From RYN-230 sp963834705 (GTDB taxonomy: Bacteria; Actinomycetota; Actinomycetes; Streptosporangiales; Streptosporangiaceae), in assembly GCA_963834705.1 (NCBI GenBank), contig CAWICV010000001.1, forward strand, positions 310,001-374,000: a stretch of 64,000 bases of DNA. Reading direction: 5' to 3'. Positions 58,482-64,000 of this stretch are shown here, piece after piece. The notes under the pieces were generated by a model. That model was not told the DNA's origin. It saw only the letters and a program-made list of their open reading frames with translations, and did no database searches. Numbering within the stretch: the first letter of the stretch is position 1; each line of letters starts with the position of its first letter. The position numbers and the translations under genes are program-made.

Positions 58482-59423
58482 CTACGGCGCGAACAGCACG
58501 CTGACGCTCTCGCCCTCGTGGATCCGGCGGATCGCCTCGGCCAGCGCGGGGGCCAGCGAGAGCACGGTCAGCTTGCCGCCGAGCAGCTTCTCCGGGATCG
58601 GCACCGTGTTGGTGGTGACCACCTCGGTCACCTCGGGTGCGGCCTCCATCCGCTGCAGCGCCCCGTCGGCGAACAGCCCGTGGGTGCAGGCCACCCGGAC
58701 CGACCGGACGTCCCGCTCGCGCAGCCGGTCGAGCAGCTCCAGGATCGTGGTGGCGCGGGCGATCTCGTCGTCCAGCACGATCACGTCCCGGCCGGTCACG
58801 TCGCCGATGATCGAGGTGATGATGACCTGCTGGTCGCTCAGCCGCTGCTTGGCACCGGCCGCCACCGGCAGGTCCAGCCGCCGGGCGAACGCGGCCGCCG
58901 CCTTGGCGTTGCCCAGGTCCGGGGAGACCACGACGGTGTTGGACAGATCCTGGGCGCGGAAGTGATTGGCCAGCTCGCGCAGCGCGTGCAGGTGGTCCAC
59001 CGGGACCGAGAAGAACCCGTGCACCTGCGGGGAGTGCAGGGTCATCGTGAGCACCCGGTTGGCGCCCGCCGCGACCAGCAGGTCGGCGACCATGCGGCCG
59101 CCGATGGACACCCGGGGCATGTCCTTCTTGTCCGACCGGGCGTAGGCGTAGTGCGGGATCACCGCGGTGACCCGGGCGGCCGAGGCGCCACGCGCCGCGT
59201 CCAGCATCAGCAGCAGCTCGACCAGGTGCTCCTGCACCGGCGGGGACAGCGGCTGGATGAGGAACACGTCGCGTTCCCGGCAGTTGGACTGGAGCTGGAC
59301 CTCCAGGCAGTCGTTGGCGAACCGGACCAGCCGGACCGGGCGCAGCCGTTCGCCCAGGTGGGTGCAGATCTCGGCCGCCAATTCAGGGTGGGCGCTGCCG
59401 CTGAACACCGCGATCTCCCGCAC
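58482..59423 (-). CDS. Ribose-phosphate pyrophosphokinase paralogue
   Basis: 313 residues, GTG start at 59,423. It keeps MREIAVFSGSAHPELAAEIC, the HYAYARSDKKDMPRVSIGG region, catalytic His130 in LHSPQVHGFF and the flexible-loop basic SPDLGNAKAAAAF (Lys174). The PRPP loop, normally DDMIDTGGT, reads DDEIARATTI at 218-227, as in the second Prs class of actinobacteria. It would make PRPP from ribose-5-phosphate and ATP if active; the altered loop makes kinetics or substrate uncertain. It opens a minus-strand cluster with other nucleotide genes. Confidence 0.9.
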   Translation of the reverse strand: MREIAVFSGSAHPELAAEICTHLGERLRPVRLVRFANDCLEVQLQSNCRERDVFLIQPLSPPVQEHLVELLLMLDAARGASAARVTAVIPHYAYARSDKKDMPRVSIGGRMVADLLVAAGANRVLTMTLHSPQVHGFFSVPVDHLHALRELANHFRAQDLSNTVVVSPDLGNAKAAAAFARRLDLPVAAGAKQRLSDQQVIITSIIGDVTGRDVIVLDDEIARATTILELLDRLRERDVRSVRVACTHGLFADGALQRMEAAPEVTEVVTTNTVPIPEKLLGGKLTVLSLAPALAEAIRRIHEGESVSVLFAP

Positions 59424-59442
59424 GCGCCCAGGGTAATGGGTG

Positions 59443-60543
59443 CTATCCCACCGCGTCCTGGCCGGCCAGCCGGGCCAGCTGCTGCCCGGCCAGGCGGAGG
59501 TACCGTTCCGGGCCGGCGATGGCCTGCGCCGCGGAGCCGGCCAGCTCGGCCAGGGAGACGACGGGCACGCCGGCCGGCGGCCGGGCGGCCAGCTGGCCGG
59601 CTACCAGCGCGGCCGGCACACCGGCCGCGGCCGCGGCGGCGAACACCGCCCCGGCCACCTTGCCGGTGCCGGACGTCTGGTCATACCGGCCCTCGCCGGT
59701 GATGACCAGCCCGGCCCCGGCCAGCGCCTGGTCCAGGCCGGCCAGCCGGGCCAGCCGCGGCGCGCCCGGCGCGATCAGCGCACCCCACGCCGCGGCCAGC
59801 CCGTAACCGGTGCCCCCGGCCGCGCCCGCGCCGGGCACGGCCGGGTCACCGCCGAGCAGCCCGGCCAGCCGGGCCAGGCCGCCGTCGAGCAGGGCCACCT
59901 GGGCCGGGCTGGCGCCCTTCTGCGGGCCGAACACCGCGGCCGCGCCGGCCGGCCCGAGCAGCGGCGCGCGGACGTCGGACAGGCAGCTGACCCCGCCGGG
60001 CGGCGGCGGGGTCAGCCCGGTCAGGTCCACCGTGGCCAGCCCGGTCAGCGCGCCGCCGCCGGCCGGCAGCGGGCGGCCGCCGGCGTCCAGGAACCGGGCG
60101 CCCAGCGCGGCCAGCGCGCCGGTGCCGCCGTCGGTGGACGCGGAGCCGCCGAGCGCTACCGTCAGCTGGCGGGCCCCGGCGTCCAGCGCGCGGCCAATCA
60201 CCTCGCCGAGCCCGATGGTGTGCGCGCCGAGCGGGTCCGGCAGGCTGAGCAGCGGCAGCCCGCTGGCCGCGGCCAGCTCCACCACGGCGGTGCCGTCCGG
60301 CAGCACCAGCCACGGGCAGTCCACCGGCTGCCCGGCCGGCCCGGTGACCTGAGCCTGGTGCCAGCGGGCGCCGGGCACCGCGGCGGCCAGCACGGCGAGC
60401 GTGCCCTCGCCGCCGTCGGCCAGCGGGACGGTGCGCACCTCGTCCCCGGGCCGGGCCGCCTGCCATCCGGCGGCCAGCGCGGCGGCCGCCGCGGCGGCGG
60501 GCAGGCTGCCCTTGAACGAGTCCGGGGCGATCACGACCCGCAC
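59443..60543 (-). CDS. Glycerate kinase
   Basis: 366 residues from GTG at 60,543. Glycerate 2-kinase motifs: VRVVIAPDSFKGSLPAAAAA, VPLADGGEGTLAVLAAAVPG, LTVALGGSASTDGGTGALAA, LGARFLDAGGRPLPAGGGAL and GLVITGEGRYDQTSGTGKVA. It phosphorylates glycerate to 2- or 3-phosphoglycerate with ATP. The two glycine-rich substrate loops are complete. It lies between prs and the adenylate kinase gene on the same strand, with short spacers. Confidence 0.93.
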   Translation of the reverse strand: MRVVIAPDSFKGSLPAAAAAAALAAGWQAARPGDEVRTVPLADGGEGTLAVLAAAVPGARWHQAQVTGPAGQPVDCPWLVLPDGTAVVELAAASGLPLLSLPDPLGAHTIGLGEVIGRALDAGARQLTVALGGSASTDGGTGALAALGARFLDAGGRPLPAGGGALTGLATVDLTGLTPPPPGGVSCLSDVRAPLLGPAGAAAVFGPQKGASPAQVALLDGGLARLAGLLGGDPAVPGAGAAGGTGYGLAAAWGALIAPGAPRLARLAGLDQALAGAGLVITGEGRYDQTSGTGKVAGAVFAAAAAAGVPAALVAGQLAARPPAGVPVVSLAELAGSAAQAIAGPERYLRLAGQQLARLAGQDAVG

Positions 60544-60550
60544 GGCTGCG

Positions 60551-61237
60551 CTACCCGGCCGCGGCCGCCTCGGGGCCGGCCTGGTTCTCGGCCGGGCTAG
60601 GCGCGGGCAGGCCGAGCGCGTCCCGGATCGCCTGCTGCACCCCGGCCCGGTCCTGGGTGGCGTCAATCTTCAGCACGTACTCCTTGCGGGCGAAGATGGC
60701 CAGCACCGGGTCGGTCTTGTCGTGGAAGTCATGCAGCCGGACGGCCAGCGCCTCCGGGGTGTCGTCCTCGCGGGTGACCAGGGTGCCGCCGCACACGTCG
60801 CACTTGCCCTCTTCCCGGGGCCGTTCCTGGATCAGGTTGTAGTCCAGGCCGCAGCCCGAGCACAGCCGCCGGGCCAGCACCCGCTTGCGCACCTCGGCGT
60901 CCGGCATGTCCAGGTGGATCACCGCGTCGATGTCGTAGCTCTCCAGGAAGAACTCGGCCTGCCGGGCGTTGCGCGGGAACCCGTTGACGATGAACCCGTA
61001 GTTCCAGTCGTGGTCGGCCAGCCGCTGGGCGGTCACCGCCTCGGCCATGTCGTCGCCGACCAGTTCGCCCGCGGCCATGATGCGGCGGACCTGGGCGCCC
61101 ATCTTGGTGTGCTGCTGCACGTTCCACCGGAAGATATCGCCCACGCTGATGTGCACCAGGTCCAGGTCCCGGGCCAGCCAGCCGGCCTGGGTGCTCTTGC
61201 CGCTGCCCGGGACGCCGATGATCACGTACTTGCGCAT
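60551..61237 (-). CDS. Adenylate kinase-like nucleoside monophosphate kinase
   Basis: 228 residues from ATG at 61,237. Walker A GVPGSGKST (8-16), NMP-binding VHISVGDIFRW, and GFPRN (86-90). The LID carries a zinc site Cys126-x2-Cys129 and Cys146-x2-Cys149 (CSGCGLDYN, CDVCGGTL). Gram-positive-type adk has such a zinc LID. It differs from the ribosomal-operon Adk in length and in the C-terminal alanine-rich tail, so it is probably a second copy. It would make ADP from AMP and ATP, linking to the PRPP and AMP enzymes nearby. Confidence 0.92.
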   Translation of the reverse strand: MRKYVIIGVPGSGKSTQAGWLARDLDLVHISVGDIFRWNVQQHTKMGAQVRRIMAAGELVGDDMAEAVTAQRLADHDWNYGFIVNGFPRNARQAEFFLESYDIDAVIHLDMPDAEVRKRVLARRLCSGCGLDYNLIQERPREEGKCDVCGGTLVTREDDTPEALAVRLHDFHDKTDPVLAIFARKEYVLKIDATQDRAGVQQAIRDALGLPAPSPAENQAGPEAAAAG

Positions 61238-61266
61238 GGGGCTACCTTCGCACACCCGCGGGCGGG

Positions 61267-62102
61267 TTACCCCACCTGCTCCGCCGCGCACCGGTTGACG
61301 CACTCGCCGAGACCCTCGATCGCGCTGCGCATGGTCTGGCCCGGCCGCAGGTAGACCGGCGGCTTGCGGGCGTTGCCCACCCCGCCCGGGGTGCCGGTGA
61401 GCAGCAGGTCGCCCGGCTGCAGGGTGATCACCTGGCTGGCGTAGGCGGCGATGTCGGCCGGCTTGAACAGCAGGTCGGAGGTCCGCGACTGCTGCATGAC
61501 GACGTCATCCACCTCGCAGCGGATGTCCAGGTCGGCCGCCTCGCCCACCTCGTCGCCGGTGACCAGGAACGGGCCGACCGGGGTGGTGTGCTGGAACGCT
61601 TTGCCCTGCAGCCACTGCACGGTGCGGCGCTGCCAGTCGCGCACGCTCACGTCGTTGCTGACCGCGTAGCCCGCGATGGCGGCGGCGGCCTCGTCCCGGC
61701 TGGCCCGGTACACCGGCCGGCCGATGATCACCGCGAGCTCGACTTCCCAGTCGGTCCGGTCGCTCAGCGCGGGCAGCCTGAGCTCGTCCCGGGCCCCATC
61801 AGGGTGTCCGCGAACTTGGCGAACAGCGTGGGGTACTCGGGCAGCTCACGCCCGGTCTCCAGGATGTGCTCGCGGTAGTTCAGCCCGACGCAGATGATCT
61901 TGGATGGCCGGGGCACCACTGGGGCGTAGCTGGCCACCCCGGCCGGCACCGGATTGTCTCCCGGCCGTTCGGGCACCGTGGCGCCGTCCGCCGATGCGGC
62001 GAGCAATTCGCCAACGTCCGAGGCGGTTAGCGGGATGAGCAGGTCGCCGTCGAGCCGCGCCGCGGTAGTGCCCTCAGGGGTCCGGATGGTGGCGAATCGC
62101 AT
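61267..62102 (-). pseudogene. Fumarylacetoacetate hydrolase-family protein, frameshifted
   Basis: From ATG at 62,102 the frame reads MRFATIRTPEGTTAARLDGD, then SKIICVGLNYREHILETGRE and FAKFADTLMGPG, after which it runs into SSGCPR and a stop. The next frame continues RDELRLPALSDRTDWEVELA, VIIGRPVYRASRDEAAAAIA, LQPGDLLLTGTPGGVGNARK to TGA at 61,267. Together they are a full-length FAH-type enzyme of about 278 residues with the H-x-x-E and E-x-E-L-A metal motifs. One base is missing near 61,795 (GGGG-CCC-GGGAC run), which could be a mutation or a sequencing error. Confidence 0.8.
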
Positions 62103-62319
62103 GCGCTGACTGTAGCGATACCGCCCGGCCCGGACGGCGCGGGCCCACCGAGGTGAATCAGCGGCCCCGCCGGGTGAACACGTCGTTATACGTCGTGGCG
62201 TACGCGTCGTTCGCAATGAACGGGGCCAGGCCGAGGGCTTGAGCAGTCTGGTGTCCACCAGGTGCGCCTTGCAGCGGGACCTCCCGGTAGTCCGCCGGCC
62301 CGGCTGGCATGATGACCAG
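62103..62319. other. Intergenic before AMP nucleosidase
   Basis: No convincing gene in 217 bp. The minus strand reads ALGLAPFIANDAYATTYNDV then FTRRGR and a stop at 62,158, which resembles the end of a lost protein but has no start. Confidence 0.35.
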
Positions 62320-63513
62320 ATGACGGTGTCGGCGGATTTCGCTGCCATCCCGGATGGCCAGGTGGCGGCCGAGATCGCCCAGTTGTGCGACGCGATGCAG
62401 GCAGCAGCCAGCGCGGGCCGGTACCCGCTGCTCACCGTGGCCCGGCCGTGGTCGGCGCACAATCCGGTGCTGCAGGGGGAATTCGCCGCGCCGGCTGCGA
62501 TCCGCTGGTACCTGGAACGCGAGCTGGCCCGGCTGGCCGCCCGCGGCGCCCGGATCTCGGTCAGCCCGGGCCGGGAGGCGCTGGACCTGCACGACCCGGG
62601 GATCGGCCCGGCCGTCGACGAGACCCGCTGGGACCTGCGCCGCAAGAAGCTGTTCCTGTTCGCCCCGGAGCGGATGGCGCTGTCCATCGACCGGCTCGAG
62701 CACTACACCGGGACACCGGCGGCGGCCTTCCAGCGGTACGTGCTGCTGACCAACTACGCGTGGCACGTCGAGGAATTCCGGGCCGCGCTGCCCGGCTGCA
62801 CCGGCCCGGAAGGCGATGGCCGCCAGATGCCCGCCTGGCATTACCAGCTGCCTGACCAGGCCGGCCTGACGATGGTGAACATCGGGGTCGGGCCGTCGAA
62901 CGCCAAGACCATCACCGATCACCTCGCCGTGCTCCGGCCGGACCTGATGCTGATGATCGGGCACTGCGCCGGGCTGCGCAACCACCAGGACATCGGCGAC
63001 CTGGTGCTGGCCACCGGCTACCTGCGCGACGACCACGTGCTGGATGAGATCCTGCCGCTCAGCGTGCCGGTGCTGGCCAACCACACGCTGAACACGCTGT
63101 TGCTGTCCGAGCTGACCGGCCGCGGCCTGCGCGGCCGGATGGGCACCGTGTTCACCACCGCGAACCGGAACTGGGAGCTGAACCTGGCCCTGGTGGCGGA
63201 CCGGCTCCGGGTGTCCCGGGCGCTGGCCGTGGACATGGAATCGGCGACGGTGGCCGCGAACGGGTTCCGGTACCGGATCCCGACCGCCACCCTGCTCGCG
63301 GTCAGCGACAGGCCGCTGCACGCCCGGCCCAAGCTGAGCGCGGACGCACAGAGCTTCTACACCGCCAGCCGCCGCCAGCATGTGCAGATCGCCATCTCGG
63401 TCGCCGACCGGGTCCGGCAGCTCTACCCGGGTGGGCTGCCCACCGCCGACCTGCGCTCCCCCGACGAGCCGTTGCTCGGCACGTCCGAGCCGGGCCCGGC
63501 GCCGCTCTCCTGA
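62320..63513 (+). CDS. AMP nucleosidase-like protein
   Basis: 397 residues from ATG at 62,320. The C-terminal nucleoside-phosphorylase-fold domain has MVNIGVGPSNAKTITDHLAV, LMLMIGHCAGLRNHQDIGDL, VLATGYLRDDHVLDEILPLS, and the active-site region LAVDMESATVAANGFRYRIP. The N-terminal part (WYLERELARLAARGARISVS) is the regulatory half of Amn-type proteins. E. coli Amn has about 480 residues. Amn splits AMP into adenine and ribose-5-phosphate, which would feed the Prs enzyme encoded nearby. The enzyme is uncommon in actinobacteria as far as I know. Confidence 0.85.
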   Translation: MTVSADFAAIPDGQVAAEIAQLCDAMQAAASAGRYPLLTVARPWSAHNPVLQGEFAAPAAIRWYLERELARLAARGARISVSPGREALDLHDPGIGPAVDETRWDLRRKKLFLFAPERMALSIDRLEHYTGTPAAAFQRYVLLTNYAWHVEEFRAALPGCTGPEGDGRQMPAWHYQLPDQAGLTMVNIGVGPSNAKTITDHLAVLRPDLMLMIGHCAGLRNHQDIGDLVLATGYLRDDHVLDEILPLSVPVLANHTLNTLLLSELTGRGLRGRMGTVFTTANRNWELNLALVADRLRVSRALAVDMESATVAANGFRYRIPTATLLAVSDRPLHARPKLSADAQSFYTASRRQHVQIAISVADRVRQLYPGGLPTADLRSPDEPLLGTSEPGPAPLS

Positions 63514-63533
63514 CCCTCGCTGGACAGGCGACG

Positions 63534-63992
63534 TCAGGCGTAGTAGCGGTAGATGGCCTGGGCCACGCAGGCCGGCTTGGCCGCGCCGTCCAGCTCGACG
63601 GTGAAGTCCGCGGTGAGCTGGACCGCGCCGTTCCCGGCCGGCTCCACCGTGGCCACCCGCCCGGCCAGCCTGATCTTCGAGCCGACCGGGACGGGGGTGA
63701 TGAACCGGACCTTGTTCAGCCCGTAGTTGATGCCCATGCTGATGCCGGTCACCTCTAGCAGCTCGCCGAACAGCGGGATGAGCAGGGACAGGGTCAGGTA
63801 CCCGTGCGCGATCGTGCCGCCGAACGGCCCGGCCGCGGCGCGCGCCTGATCCACGTGGATCCACTGGTGGTCGTCCGTCGCGTCGGCGAACAGGTCCACC
63901 CGCTGCTGGGTGATCTCCAGCCAGCCGGTGTGCCCCAGGTCGGCACCGGCCAGTGCGGTGAGCTCGTCCAGTCCGTTGGCGGTGGTGGTCAT
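63534..63992 (-). CDS. MaoC-family hydratase
   Basis: 152 residues. The hot-dog fold hydratase motif is FADATDDHQWIHVDQARAAA with Asp41 and His46, preceded by WLEITQQRVDLF and followed by GPFGGTIAHGYLTLSLLIPL, YGLNKVRFITPVPVGSKIRL and a VQLTADFTVEL strand. It belongs to the R-specific enoyl-CoA hydratase 2/MaoC group. Its start lies about 10 bases from the window edge, so its upstream control region is not visible. Confidence 0.93.
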   Translation of the reverse strand: MTTTANGLDELTALAGADLGHTGWLEITQQRVDLFADATDDHQWIHVDQARAAAGPFGGTIAHGYLTLSLLIPLFGELLEVTGISMGINYGLNKVRFITPVPVGSKIRLAGRVATVEPAGNGAVQLTADFTVELDGAAKPACVAQAIYRYYA

Positions 63993-64000
63993 GCGGGATT

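Noticed and set aside
62158..62260. A minus-strand frame ending FIANDAYATTYNDVFTRRGR
   Set aside because: It may be a relic, but no start, ribosome site or family could be supported; recorded only in the intergenic note.

Overview
The window reads as chromosomal DNA of a high-G+C actinobacterium. GTG starts, GTGA/ATGA gene overlaps and short or absent leaders are common. Other actinobacterial signs are a lexA gene with a TCGAAC-type SOS box, ECF sigma factors carrying C-terminal SnoaL-like domains, a mycothiol-type DinB protein, DUF899 and DoxX/HxlR proteins. The genus cannot be fixed from the sequence; a soil relative of Streptosporangiales or Streptomyces is a reasonable guess. I recognise no rRNA, tRNA or CRISPR array.

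Layout. 1-10.5 kb: a truncated GntR regulator, a DrrAB-like ABC exporter, an SDR, a zinc dehydrogenase, an ECF sigma factor with DHFR-like and EthD-like proteins, a DHA2 exporter, an alpha/beta hydrolase and a phospholipase-D-like lipoprotein. 10.5-15.1 kb: a GH43 relic, a PadR repressor with two operators, and the MacB/FtsX-type ABC transporter it probably controls. 15.1-24 kb: an ACT protein, DinB, an SDR, an AbiEii-like nucleotidyltransferase pair, MerR and AraC regulators, a two-domain VOC protein, LexA coupled to an unknown gene, a recombinase-like protein next to an 18-bp inverted repeat, and a methyltransferase. 24-25.4 kb is gene debris. 25.4-27.6 kb is one large secreted protein.

27,782-31,636 is the most interesting part: a complete Tn7-like element of 3,855 bp. 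It has 5'-TGT ends, near-identical terminal repeats, arrays of 20-bp putative TnsB sites, and a 5-bp target duplication (GCCGA) on both sides. It encodes a TnsA-like endonuclease but no TnsB, TnsC or TniQ. Its cargo is a methyltransferase, a peptidase-E-like protein, a VOC protein and a dienelactone-hydrolase-like enzyme.

31.6-43 kb holds stress and detoxification genes (AOC-like secreted protein, HxlR/DoxX, VOC, an SRPBCC-ArsR-DUF899 operon, a second ECF factor, a frameshifted exporter, SDR, DHFR-like protein). It is flanked by two pieces of one methyltransferase type, with a Tn3 transposase fragment and a broken NAD(P)-binding gene at the inner edges. 43-50 kb: GNAT, a third ECF factor opposite two tandem DHFR-like genes, an amidohydrolase, an S9 peptidase and methionine aminopeptidase. 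50-58.4 kb: a 1,068-residue patatin-like membrane protein, an LVIVD-like propeller protein, a DHPON-hydrolase-like enzyme and a two-subunit molybdenum hydroxylase. 58.4-64 kb: nucleotide genes (PRPP synthetase paralogue, adenylate kinase, AMP nucleosidase) with glycerate kinase, a frameshifted FAH hydrolase and a MaoC hydratase.
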